This document shows, one piece after another, positions 8,444-16,769 of a stretch of DNA of 64,000 nucleotides. The notes under the pieces were generated by a model. The model made no database searches, was not told the origin of the DNA, and worked only from the letters and a program-made list of their open reading frames with translations. Positions within the stretch are counted from its first letter, which is position 1. The number at the start of each line of letters is the position of its first letter. Source of the DNA: Leptolyngbya sp. SIOISBB (lineage in GTDB: Bacteria > Cyanobacteriota > Cyanobacteriia > Phormidesmidales > Phormidesmidaceae). Made by a program: the position numbers and the translations under genes. The stretch covers positions 3,410,001-3,474,000 of the forward strand of contig JAAHII010000001.1 of assembly GCA_010671905.1 (NCBI GenBank). Direction: 5' to 3'.

Positions 8444-8580
8444 CTGTCCTGAGACCCAATCTTCGATCAAGGTTCTCCACGAGTGCCAAAGACTACAAAC
8501 CAGCAATTAGCAATTAGCTACGCTAAACTGAAGACAAAAATTTAATTTTTGTAAGCTCTAGATCTTATTGGTGCGGTTTT

Positions 8581-9217
8581 ATGGATCAAGTAGCTATTGA
8601 TTTTTTCCGGCTGCTTATACAAGCCGGAGCGGTTCCTGGAGAAGACTTTTCCTGTGATGGTGAGCGACAGGTTTACCATCTCAACGAGCGCTGCCATAGC
8701 TTGCTGCAGGCTTCTTTTCCCTGACGTGGATTGGTTAGATATTTTGGGAGCCCCCACAACCACTCTTGAGCTGCAAGTCTTGGCCCTGCACCAACAGTTA
8801 GGGTGCGATTTTGTTGATCAGCTAATCCAGCTCATGGGGCAACGCCTAACGAAGCTGCCCGATGATGCCGCTGCCGGTTACGTGCAAGCCATTTTAGTCG
8901 GCGTGGAAAGTGCGACGGGCATAACGCTTTTCCCCTTGTTGCAAGCAGCACTTGATTTATCGACGCAAGCTCGGTTGGAATGGCTACTGCGTCAGGAGGC
9001 GATGGTTGTACCAGGGGATATCTGTTTGGCTGATCTTTTACAGGCCGCTGGCGCAACGGCTCAAGATTATGAAGTGCAGTCAGGAGAAACGTGGCTAACG
9101 GAATCTGGTTGGCAAAGGTTATCTCTAGTTTGGAATGGGGAATGTACGTTGGATGCGAGTCGGCAATTACAGCGGCGATCGCCCAACCCTCCTGAATCGC
9201 CCAACCCTCCTGAATAA
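8581..9217 (+). CDS. Unknown protein, reading frame interrupted by a +1 shift at 8722
   Basis: The N-terminal part reads best from ATG 8581 (MDQVAIDFFRLLIQAG... to LLQASFP) and meets TGA at 8722-8724. One base on, the next frame continues as DVDWLDILGAP and stays open to 9217. Joined, the product is about 211 residues: soluble, acidic, helical, with no recognised domain. The alternative single-frame start at 8597 gives a Cys/Arg-rich, unlikely N-terminus. The join falls at TTTTCCCTGAC: one surplus T in the sequence would explain it, as would +1 slippage at CCC-TGA. The C-terminus ends in an 18-bp exact duplication (SPNPPE twice). Confidence 0.55.
9179..9214 (+). repeat. Exact 18-bp tandem duplication at a gene end
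   Basis: The unit TCGCCCAACCCTCCTGAA occurs twice in a row and ends just before the TAA stop, adding SPNPPE twice to the protein tail. Confidence 0.8.
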
Positions 9218-9478
9218 GGTCATTGGTGGCTAGATCACTATAATTCAGCAGCTCCCAACCTCATCGGGCTGGTTGTACTCTGAGGGTTACCTGCGACTTG
9301 GAGCCATACCCGTTGCCAACGAAACTCGCAAGCAGTTGCCAGTTGCTTAGCAAATCGTCAGGTCTGTTCGTGAATGCTGCGCAGAGTGACATTTTGATTT
9401 CTGGCCGATGGCCGATGCTCAACCATTCATGTTTGAACTGTTATGGTGAATGAGTTTAATAATTTGTAACCTTTCTCT

Positions 9479-10060
9479 ATGCTCCAAAAAACTTATGCTC
9501 ACCTTTCTACCTGGAGTGAAAAGCCTTACGGTGAGCACATTTTGTTTTGGTTTGCCTTGGCGGAGTCTTGTATCGTACCGTTGCCTGCCGATCCACTGTT
9601 GCTCGCTTTGTGTACGGGAGCGCCGAAACGATCGCTGCGGTTTGCGCTGATTTGCGGACTGGGCTCCGTCGTTGGGGGACTGTTGGGGTACGCGATCGGG
9701 CATTACGCCTTTGACAGTATTGGCACTGCCGTTTTGCAACTCTATGATCCAGAGTTAGAAATGTTTGGGCGGGTCGAAGGCATTTACGATCAGTGGGGTT
9801 TTTGGGGTGTGTTGATGGCTGCAGTGACACCCATCCCTTATAAGATTTTCACGCTGGCGTCTGGGGTATTCGAATTTGATTTTGGTCAGTTTGTGTTGGC
9901 TTCGGTCATTGGCCGCAATGCTCGCTTTCTCTTAGTGGGGGGACTGATGGCGTATGGGGGCGATCGCGTACAGACCTGGGTGCAAACGTCTTCAGAACGT
10001 CTCTTGTGGGTGGGGCTAGGGGTAGCGATTTTGGGCCTAGTCGTCTTAAAACTCCTCTAA
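9479..10060 (+). CDS. DedA/YqaA-type (VTT-domain) membrane protein
   Basis: 193 residues. FALAESCIVPLPADPLLLALC near residue 30 and GFWGVLMAAVTPIPYKIFTL near residue 115 are the two re-entrant/amphipathic signature segments of the DedA/SNARE-associated (VTT) family, in the YqaA branch. Other hydrophobic segments are SVVGGLLGYAIGHYA, GRNARFLLVGGLMAYGG and a last helix VGLGVAILGLVVLKLL. Family members act as lipid flippase-like or proton-dependent membrane proteins that affect envelope integrity; the substrate here is unknown. It ends 38 bp before the ExoD-type gene, so the two are likely co-transcribed. Confidence 0.85.
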   Translation: MLQKTYAHLSTWSEKPYGEHILFWFALAESCIVPLPADPLLLALCTGAPKRSLRFALICGLGSVVGGLLGYAIGHYAFDSIGTAVLQLYDPELEMFGRVEGIYDQWGFWGVLMAAVTPIPYKIFTLASGVFEFDFGQFVLASVIGRNARFLLVGGLMAYGGDRVQTWVQTSSERLLWVGLGVAILGLVVLKLL

Positions 10061-10098
10061 GTCGGATAATGAAAAATCTGTGGTTATGAGGATCGTCC

Positions 10099-10725
10099 AT
10101 GCCCCGTCTTTCTGTTGAGCTTGAGCAATTCTTTTTTGACGAATCGCGCTCTGAACAGGTGAAACTAGCTGACATTTTAAATCTGGCTGAAGAGCGCACC
10201 TTTGGCTTTTTATTTATCTTGCTGGCCTTGCCGTCGGCACTGCCAGTTCCCGCACCCGGCTATTCCATCCCCTTTGGCATTGTCATGTTTGTCCTAGCCA
10301 TGCAGTTGATGGCTGGACGACATCGGCCTTGGTTACCCAAAAGCTGGAAAGAAAAAGGCTTTGGGCTAGCACAAGTCCAAAAAGTGATGAAGGCCGGATT
10401 ACCCTGGCTGCAGCGAATTGAGGTGCTATCACGCCCCCGACTGACCCCTGTGTGCACTAGTCGCGGTGGTCGGGTTGTATTGGGCCTGGCGATTGCGTTG
10501 ATGGCGATGTGCATGATGATTCCCATTCCTGGCACCAATACCCTGCCCGCGATCGGCATTTTTGTGACCGGGTTCGGTTTGCTCGATGATGACGGTTTCA
10601 TCAGTTTGGCGGGGCTCACTCTCTGCTTACTGGCTGGCAGTCTTGTGGGGGTAATTATGTTCGCCGGGGTTCAAGGGGGTTCTGCAGCTTTGAAATTTAT
10701 ATTGAACGGATTTTCGATGCCTTAA
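10099..10725 (+). CDS. ExoD-family membrane protein (exopolysaccharide synthesis)
   Basis: 208 residues. A soluble N-terminal helix pair (RLSVELEQFFFDES, LADILNLAEERTFGF) is followed by FILLALPSALPVPAPGYSIP, the hallmark of the ExoD family, then MFVLAMQLMAGRHRPWLP and a C-terminal block of hydrophobic helices. ExoD was first described in rhizobia as needed for exopolysaccharide production and alkali tolerance; its biochemical role is unknown. It follows the DedA-type gene by 38 bp, which suggests a two-gene unit of envelope proteins. Confidence 0.85.
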   Translation: MPRLSVELEQFFFDESRSEQVKLADILNLAEERTFGFLFILLALPSALPVPAPGYSIPFGIVMFVLAMQLMAGRHRPWLPKSWKEKGFGLAQVQKVMKAGLPWLQRIEVLSRPRLTPVCTSRGGRVVLGLAIALMAMCMMIPIPGTNTLPAIGIFVTGFGLLDDDGFISLAGLTLCLLAGSLVGVIMFAGVQGGSAALKFILNGFSMP

Positions 10726-11110
10726 AGAGGACTGCTGACGAAAAAATAGAACTGTAGCCTGAGTAACAATTTCTCTTTATTAAAATTCCTTCGATGCTGC
10801 TGCTGCGTGATCACAATTGTCATCTAAACCTTTATCCTTCGAGGGCTATTAAGGATGGGATCAGGGCCTTCACGGCTTAAATAGAGACATCAAAGTTTTA
10901 TCGATAAACACTCGTGCGCTAGAACGAATCGCTCTAAATTCTCGCAGAATTGCTGGAAGCGCTTTGAGTATGAGGTGCGATGACGCAGCTTAATTGCAAC
11001 AGAACATTGCAAATATCGAGGTGAACCTCAAGTAATTCTAAGAATTTTCGAATGATAAGTATTGAATGTCTACGATGTAAGTGTCGCCCTGAAGTGCCCA
11101 GGAGGTTGGT
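10726..11110. other. Intergenic region upstream of a small membrane peptide gene
   Basis: About 385 bp, AT-rich compared with its surroundings and without HIP1 sites. The right end holds a strong Shine-Dalgarno sequence for the peptide gene. A possible promoter (-10-like TACGAT near 11070) is too weak to call. No RNA gene recognised. Confidence 0.4.
11101..11105 (+). promoter_or_regulatory. Ribosome binding site for the small membrane peptide
   Basis: A full GGAGG, 5 bases before ATG 11111. It is the main evidence that the 58-residue frame is translated. Confidence 0.7.
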
Positions 11111-11287
11111 ATGGATAGGACTCTGTTGCTGCTCTTAATTGTGAGTGGTTTGCTCTTAGTGGTCTTAGCGCCCCATGCCACCTTCACCCTCACTGCTGTA
11201 ATCGCACTGGCAGTGGTGACGACGCGGGTGATCTGGGCGTTCGTTCAGTCCTTTGACAATGCGAAGCCTCGTCGGGCAATTGATTGA
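11111..11287 (+). CDS. Small membrane peptide, 58 residues, unknown
   Basis: ATG 11111 to TGA 11285-11287. Two hydrophobic helices fill most of the peptide: LLLLLIVSGLLLVVLAP and FTLTAVIALAVVTTRVIWAF, followed by a basic tail ending NAKPRRAID. It is supported by a perfect GGAGG ribosome site at good spacing and by a rho-independent terminator 50 bp downstream on the same strand, so it appears to be a complete single-gene transcription unit. The two-helix hairpin with a positively charged C-terminus suggests a small inner- or thylakoid-membrane protein. I do not recognise a family. Confidence 0.65.
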   Translation: MDRTLLLLLIVSGLLLVVLAPHATFTLTAVIALAVVTTRVIWAFVQSFDNAKPRRAID

Positions 11288-11616
11288 CGGGGCGATGGTA
11301 GGGGTTGATTAAGTATTCGTTGGGTATCTGTCACGGTGAGCGGAGTCGCTAGATGCAGCTCCGCTCTTTTTGTTCGGTGAGATCGATGGGTAGATTCTGA
11401 CATCCCACAATCTTCAGGGAGCCGGCATTCAGTACCTGCCATTGCCTATGGGAGCTGAAGCTATCGCTGGAATATAACGGCGGCTGCCCAGACAAGCCTG
11501 CTTTCCTAGAGAACTGTTGCTGTGGCAGTTCTTTAACGGTTTGTCTGCTCAAAGCAGCAGGGTTTTCCGATACACCCTACAATCAGCTATGGGCTGGACG
11601 AAGGAAAACCAGTAGC
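11288..11616. other. Intergenic region with terminator
   Basis: About 330 bp. The left part holds the terminator at 11338-11371; the rest, up to the HetZ-related gene, shows no gene or RNA I can support. Confidence 0.5.
11338..11371 (+). terminator. Rho-independent terminator of the small peptide gene
   Basis: GAGCGGAG and CTCCGCTC form a perfect 8-bp stem with a 13-base loop, followed by TTTTT and G. Correct orientation for the peptide gene 50 bp upstream. Confidence 0.85.
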
Positions 11617-12756
11617 ATGACGGCGTTAGATGACATCACTCAAGCGTGGTCAACTAGATTGGCCACAGAGCTGCCTGGCGAGAGCGACAATTCCCGGCAG
11701 AGTATTTTAGTTTGGTTGTTGGGCTCTAATCCTGAACGGTTTGACGAGGCGGAGCCAACTAAGCAAAAGGTGCTAACTCAAGCCCTGGAATATCGTTACC
11801 AGATCTTACGGCAACGCTACTGGCAGGTGGGGCCTGATCGTGCCTATAAGAATCTGATTAAGCGTTTGAGCAGCCTCTTTCTCGTGCGTAGTAAAGTTCG
11901 CACTTGGATTGCCCTGAGCCGCGATCGCCGCCGCACGGTGACGGATGTGCTGCAAGAAGTGATTCAGGAAATGCTGCAGAGCGATCGCTACCTCAAAGAA
12001 CAAGTCCGATGGATTGGGGAATGCTCGCCGCGATCGCAAATCCGTAATCTGTTGATGCTGGCCACGGTTGAAGAGTATTGCCTGCGACCGATTCGGAATC
12101 AACCCTTATTGGTCTACCGCTTTGTCAATTACCTGCGGCGATCGCAGCGCGGTGGCATGACCAACATTCCTGCCGGAGAAATGATCCGCCTGATTTCTGA
12201 AGAAATTGGGACTGATGAGCCGGATTCTTCGATGAGTTTGTTAGATGTGGAGGCCGTTGCCAAGCATGAAATGCAGGTGGATGCGGCAGAAGCCCAGGTC
12301 GTGCGGGAGCAGGTAAAAACCAGCTTTACCAGTTATCTAGAAGACGCACTAGGCGATACGGCGGTGGCTTGGCTGGAATTGCACTTACAGGGATTTTCTC
12401 AAGATGTGATTGCTCAGCGGTTAGACCTGTCTACTAAAGAAGCCTATCGCTTGCGAGAAAAGATTCGCTATCACGCGATTCGGGTTTTTACCCTCAAAGA
12501 ACAGCCAGACTTAGTCTTAGGTTGGCTCAAAACTTCTTTAAAGGAACATAACTTAGGCTTAGTGCCAGAACAATGGGAAGCATTCCAAGCGAATTGTAAC
12601 CCGTTGCAGAAAAAGATATTGGTGAGCTTGAAAGCGGGACAGAGCTTTGATGATATTGCTCAATCCACTAATTTGAAGGTGAAGCAAATTACTGGAGAGT
12701 GGGCCCAAATTTATATGGAAGCGCAGAATTTGCGTCAGGAAGCGAATAGCTCTTAA
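11617..12756 (+). CDS. HetZ-related protein 2
   Basis: 379 residues, cytosolic, mostly helical. LQALEYRYQILRQRY-type helices near the N-terminus (here LTQALEYRYQILRQRYWQVG), a basic block WIALSRDRRRTVTDVLQEV, RNQPLLVYRFVNYLRRSQRG and a C-terminal LGLVPEQWEAFQ resemble HetZ and its relatives. HetZ itself is a DNA-binding regulator of early heterocyst differentiation; HetZ-related proteins also occur in cyanobacteria without heterocysts, where their role is unknown. Two helix-turn-helix-like segments (FSQDVIAQRLDLSTKEAYRL and QSFDDIAQSTNLKVKQI) support a DNA-binding role, by inference. It precedes the PhnK-like gene by about 60 bp, so they may be co-transcribed. Confidence 0.8.
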   Translation: MTALDDITQAWSTRLATELPGESDNSRQSILVWLLGSNPERFDEAEPTKQKVLTQALEYRYQILRQRYWQVGPDRAYKNLIKRLSSLFLVRSKVRTWIALSRDRRRTVTDVLQEVIQEMLQSDRYLKEQVRWIGECSPRSQIRNLLMLATVEEYCLRPIRNQPLLVYRFVNYLRRSQRGGMTNIPAGEMIRLISEEIGTDEPDSSMSLLDVEAVAKHEMQVDAAEAQVVREQVKTSFTSYLEDALGDTAVAWLELHLQGFSQDVIAQRLDLSTKEAYRLREKIRYHAIRVFTLKEQPDLVLGWLKTSLKEHNLGLVPEQWEAFQANCNPLQKKILVSLKAGQSFDDIAQSTNLKVKQITGEWAQIYMEAQNLRQEANSS

Positions 12757-12817
12757 TCTCTGTTTATTGTTTGCCTTGAAGATGCTCTCAGACTGTGTTG
12801 TTCGCTATTGAAGACTC

Positions 12818-13588
12818 ATGCAGCCATTATTAACAGTTGAAAATTTGGCAAAGACGTATGGCGCTATTCAGGCCTGCGATCACATCTCGTTTTCCCTCTA
12901 TCCCGGCCAAGTGTTAGGCATTATTGGGGAATCCGGATCGGGTAAAAGTACTCTCCTGAACTGTATTGCTGGGGAAATGCCGATTGATTCAGGGAGTTTA
13001 ACTTATCGCGATCGCGCGGATCATCAAATTGATTTACTGACGTTGCCTGAGCCACAGCGACGACAACTGATGAAAACAGAATGGGGCTTGGTGCGACAAA
13101 ATCCCCGCGATGGTTTGCGGATGGGGGTCACCGCTGGGGCGAACATTGGCGAGCGGTTGTTAGATATCGGTGTGCGCCACTATGGCAACATTCGGTCCGA
13201 GGCTCAGGAGTGGCTCGACCAGGTCGAAATTCCCGATCAGCGGATGGACGATCTGCCCAGTACCTTTTCCGGTGGGATGCAACAGCGATTGCAGTTGGCG
13301 CGAATTTTGGTCACGCGCCCTCGGTTGGTGTTGATGGATGAGCCGACGGGCGGGCTCGATGTCTCAGTACAGGCAAAGTTATTGGACCTGATGCGATCGC
13401 TCGTGCGAACTCTGCATCTCAGCGTCATTCTCGTGACCCATGATATTGGTGTGGTGCGGTTACTGGCCGATCGTTTGCTTGTGATGCAAAACGGCCAAGT
13501 GGTCGAATCGGGGCTGACCGATCAGGTGTTGGATGATCCCCAGCATCCTTATACGCAGCAGTTGGTGAGTTCCACACTGGTGCCGTAG
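12818..13588 (+). CDS. phnK: ABC ATP-binding protein, PhnK-like (orphan)
   Basis: 256 residues. Walker A GESGSGKSTLL, signature FSGGMQQRLQLAR, Walker B LVLMDEPTGGLD and the switch His in VILVTHDIGVVR are all present. Fold-specific pieces such as TEWGLVRQNPRDGLRM, GANIGERLLDIGVRHYG and the ending DDPQHPYTQQLVSS match PhnK, the ATPase that joins the phosphonate C-P lyase core complex. No phnG, H, I, J, L or M gene is nearby, and no permease. It may work with distant phn genes or have a different partner. The family resemblance is strong; the function in this setting is open. Confidence 0.8.
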   Translation: MQPLLTVENLAKTYGAIQACDHISFSLYPGQVLGIIGESGSGKSTLLNCIAGEMPIDSGSLTYRDRADHQIDLLTLPEPQRRQLMKTEWGLVRQNPRDGLRMGVTAGANIGERLLDIGVRHYGNIRSEAQEWLDQVEIPDQRMDDLPSTFSGGMQQRLQLARILVTRPRLVLMDEPTGGLDVSVQAKLLDLMRSLVRTLHLSVILVTHDIGVVRLLADRLLVMQNGQVVESGLTDQVLDDPQHPYTQQLVSSTLVP

Positions 13589-13647
13589 GTGAGGAGCATG
13601 ATGGGGCGAGGATTCAAAGTACTTGCACGCTCAACTTGGACTGCTTG

Positions 13648-13753
13648 TATAGCAAGCCGCAGCTTGATCAGGTTGCCCTAGATGGTTGAAATCGCTGTCT
13701 GATAGGCATTTCAATTCCGCATTCCGACCTCCGCATTCCGCATTCTGCTATAT
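13648..13753. repeat. 106-bp interspersed repeat, copy A (TATAGCA ends, CATTCCG heptamers)
   Basis: Begins TATAGCAAGCCGCAG and ends ATTCTGCTATA, so its termini are an inverted TATAGCA/TGCTATA. Near the right end it contains five heptamers of the ATTCCGC type. A second copy of nearly the same length and sequence is at 21216-21321. It lacks any coding capacity and looks like a small non-autonomous repeat of the MITE or STRR kind. Confidence 0.75.
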
Positions 13754-13760
13754 AAGCCCA

Positions 13761-16700
13761 TCAAGGAATCATGGCTGGGGTCACTGCTCCGCTCTGACCG
13801 TACAACTGAAAAGCGCTCCAATTGGCAGGATGAGGAAATTGGTCGCGGGTTTTAAGCATGGCTTGCTGTAGAGCGATCGCTCGATTAGGAGTTGTTTGGA
13901 GCTGCTCATAAAAAGTGGTCATCAACAGTTCCGTCGGTTCATCGGGGATGGACCAGAGCGTCACGGCAACACTGTCAACGCCAGCGGTGAGCAGCGATCG
14001 CGATAACCCCACTACGCCATCGCCAGTAATGTCTCCCTGTCCAGTGTCACAGGCACTGAGGACGGCGAGCTGAGCCGTCAAGGGCAATTCCAGAATTTCT
14101 GCAGCGGTCAGATAGCCTGCGTCATCTGCTGTGGGGGCTAGGGCTAGCGCTCCCGGAACGCCTGTGCCCAAGTCTTCTAGTAAACCATGGGTGGCTAGGT
14201 GAATGATATCGGCCTGAGGCAAGTCTTGGAGGACAGCAGCTTTAGTGGCGGCAGCGCCGATGAGCGGTTGCACATTCAGCAAGTCAGCGATCGCCCGCGC
14301 TTCGGATTCCGCTCCCTGCAAGGGGGGGAGCGGTTCATCCGTGCCAGGTAGTGGCGGCATGTCAGGATTACCCACCACCACCGCTGATAGTGTTTCGGGC
14401 TTCTCTGAGATGGTTGGTGCATCGAGGGTTAACAGGCTGATAGCTGGAGCAAACAGTAAGGGATGCTGGTCGAGCAGGGCTACGCCGTTGGGATCCATCA
14501 GGGCCGGAAAAGGTACTAAAAAGAGTTCCCCTTGCGGAACGATGATGACAGTTTCATTTGCCGCTTCGGGCAAAAAGTCAGCGATCGGCTCAATCAACAG
14601 ATCATAAAGCTGTTGCAGATGGTTGCTGGCCGCAGCCATTTCTGGCGTGGAGTCGCTAATGGCGGCTTCAATGGCGATCCCTCTTGTGGGAAGGTTGAGG
14701 GCGGCACGGCTATCGGTGACCCAACTGCTCAGCGACTGATCGGTCAGCGGCTGACTGGCAAACTGAATCTCACCATCTGTCTGGACTACCCAGATGTACA
14801 AGTCTTCGCCGACGATCGCATATTCCACCAGGGTGGCATTTTGGGTCTGAGCTACCTGGCGCATCTTGGCGGCGCTGGGTGGCTGTAACTGATCGGCGGG
14901 CACCGGCTGACCTTGTAGCGCGAGGCGATGGGCCAGCAACTCGGTAAATGCTCGGGCGCGACCGCGTTCTGAGATTTCTAAACTGGCCGGAATGTCGTTG
15001 AGAGCAATCAACGATCGCTGTAACAGTTGATAGGTCTGAGCTTGGGCTTCTGCCAAAGAAATCTTATTTTCGTCCGTCAGTCCAGGCCGCAGCGACTCCC
15101 ACAGATCAACCGTTTGGTATAGGGCGACCGCCGCCTGATCCGGCTGATTGAGTTGTAGTTGTAGTGCTCCAATCGCATTTAGCGTGGTCCCTTGATTCGC
15201 GACGTCTCCGAGTGCTTGGTAAATGGTCAAGGCGGTTTGATAGCGCTCTAGTGCGGTTGCGGGCTCGTTATTCTCAACGGCCCAGTCGCCCAAAGCTTTG
15301 AGACTGCGGGCTTGACCAGCCCGATCGCTTTGTCGTTCGCTCAGCTGTAAGGCTTTGTCTAGGTACGTTCGGGCTTTCACTAAGTTGCCTAGCTCTAAAT
15401 AGGTGGTGCCCACCCGCACGATGGCGGTGACTTCTCCGGCGCGATCGCTGCCGCGCCGATAATCCGCCAGACTGAGTTTGGCAAACCCTAAAGCCGTTGG
15501 TAATGCCTCTAATTGTTGAGCGGCCAACGCTAAACCTTCCAAAATACGTCCTTCGCGAGGTTCAGGCCGCAGCCAACTGCGATCACGGGGGGTGAGCGAC
15601 TGATACATTTCCAGGGCTTGCGTCAACGTTGCTTGAGCACGGGAGGTTTGTCCTAAGCGCAGGTAGGTGATCCCCAAATTGGTCAGTGATTCGCTGGTCC
15701 CCTGGCGATCGCCGCTTTGTTGCCGCACGGCTGCCGCGTGCTGATAAGAGTCTAGGGAATTAGCAAATTGGCCTAAGGCGTCGTAAGCGTTGCCAATTTG
15801 GTCTAAGGCATCACTTTCCCGCAGGCGATCGCCCTCGGTTTCATAAACCGCCAGCGCTGCTGTAAACGTATCGATGGCGGGCACAAAATCACCCGCTGCC
15901 AACTGCTCTTGTCCTTGGCGGTACAGGTCGGCAGCACCATCGCTAAAGACACAGACGGTTGCCGGCAAAAGCGGACAGTTTTTGCTCGGCAGGGGATTCT
16001 CGCGCAAGTCTAATTGATTGAGTGTTGATAAGGCAGAGAGGGCTGCCAGATCGGTGAGATTATTGCCGCTTAAGTCGAGTGCTCTGAGATGGCTAAAGGT
16101 GCTTAAAGCCTCAGCGTTATCAACACGATTGCCACCCAGATTTAAGTAAGTGAGCTGTTCTAAACTCGCAATTGAATTGATGGTTGAAATTTGGTTGTTG
16201 GCAAGAGAAAGTTCCGTGAGGTTAGGTAACTCTGATAAGGATTCCAGGGAGATAATCTGATTGTTGTTGGCATAGAGCTTGGTGAGCGATCGCACCTCTG
16301 CTAGCGGCTCTAAATTGAGAACTGAATTATTGTCAATCTGTAAGGTCTGTAACCCTGAAAGCTGCTTGAGAGGGCTCAAATCAGTAATTTGATTGTCAAG
16401 CAAATAGAGTTCGGTCAGATTCGATAGATTGACTAGTGGTGTCAGATCAGAAATCTGATTTTGGCTTAAATATAAGCTGGTTAACTGTGGAAAAAAGGCT
16501 AGTGGCCTGAGGTCACGAATCTCTCGATTTGTTAACTCTAATCGAGTGCGATCGCTCAGAATAGCATTCGCCTCTTGGCAGTCTGTCGTATTCGTAGTTG
16601 ACAATAATACTGATACTGTCTGTTGAGTCTCTGGAGACTGTTGTTCACGCTGTTCACAGAGTTCGACAAAGCTTTCTGCAGCGATTGTGGAGACTGCTGC

Positions 16701-16769
16701 AAATCCCCCAGCCAAACCGCTGATGGACATCGTGAGGGCAATCTTACCAGCAAGTTTCATTGTCAGCAT
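13761..16769 (-). CDS. Exported LRR-TPR-CHAT protein (caspase-like)
   Basis: 1002 residues. An N-terminal signal peptide (LAGKIALTMSISGLAGG...) is followed by leucine-rich repeats of the 22-residue SDLTPLVNLSNLTELYL type (about residues 70-270), TPR-like helical repeats (about 280-600) and a C-terminal CHAT peptidase domain. The caspase-like dyad is His861 in HLATHG and Cys907 in SACDTG. CHAT proteins cleave partner proteins after activation, often in signalling or defence; an exported one would act in the periplasm or outside. The start overlaps the stop of the upstream LRR gene (ATGCTGA), with a second ATG at 16760 possible, so translation of the two is probably coupled. Substrate unknown. 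Confidence 0.88.
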   Translation of the reverse strand: MLTMKLAGKIALTMSISGLAGGFAAVSTIAAESFVELCEQREQQSPETQQTVSVLLSTTNTTDCQEANAILSDRTRLELTNREIRDLRPLAFFPQLTSLYLSQNQISDLTPLVNLSNLTELYLLDNQITDLSPLKQLSGLQTLQIDNNSVLNLEPLAEVRSLTKLYANNNQIISLESLSELPNLTELSLANNQISTINSIASLEQLTYLNLGGNRVDNAEALSTFSHLRALDLSGNNLTDLAALSALSTLNQLDLRENPLPSKNCPLLPATVCVFSDGAADLYRQGQEQLAAGDFVPAIDTFTAALAVYETEGDRLRESDALDQIGNAYDALGQFANSLDSYQHAAAVRQQSGDRQGTSESLTNLGITYLRLGQTSRAQATLTQALEMYQSLTPRDRSWLRPEPREGRILEGLALAAQQLEALPTALGFAKLSLADYRRGSDRAGEVTAIVRVGTTYLELGNLVKARTYLDKALQLSERQSDRAGQARSLKALGDWAVENNEPATALERYQTALTIYQALGDVANQGTTLNAIGALQLQLNQPDQAAVALYQTVDLWESLRPGLTDENKISLAEAQAQTYQLLQRSLIALNDIPASLEISERGRARAFTELLAHRLALQGQPVPADQLQPPSAAKMRQVAQTQNATLVEYAIVGEDLYIWVVQTDGEIQFASQPLTDQSLSSWVTDSRAALNLPTRGIAIEAAISDSTPEMAAASNHLQQLYDLLIEPIADFLPEAANETVIIVPQGELFLVPFPALMDPNGVALLDQHPLLFAPAISLLTLDAPTISEKPETLSAVVVGNPDMPPLPGTDEPLPPLQGAESEARAIADLLNVQPLIGAAATKAAVLQDLPQADIIHLATHGLLEDLGTGVPGALALAPTADDAGYLTAAEILELPLTAQLAVLSACDTGQGDITGDGVVGLSRSLLTAGVDSVAVTLWSIPDEPTELLMTTFYEQLQTTPNRAIALQQAMLKTRDQFPHPANWSAFQLYGQSGAVTPAMIP

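Noticed and set aside
13648-13753. Possible insertion sequence
   Set aside because: Too short, no transposase; treated as a small repeat only.
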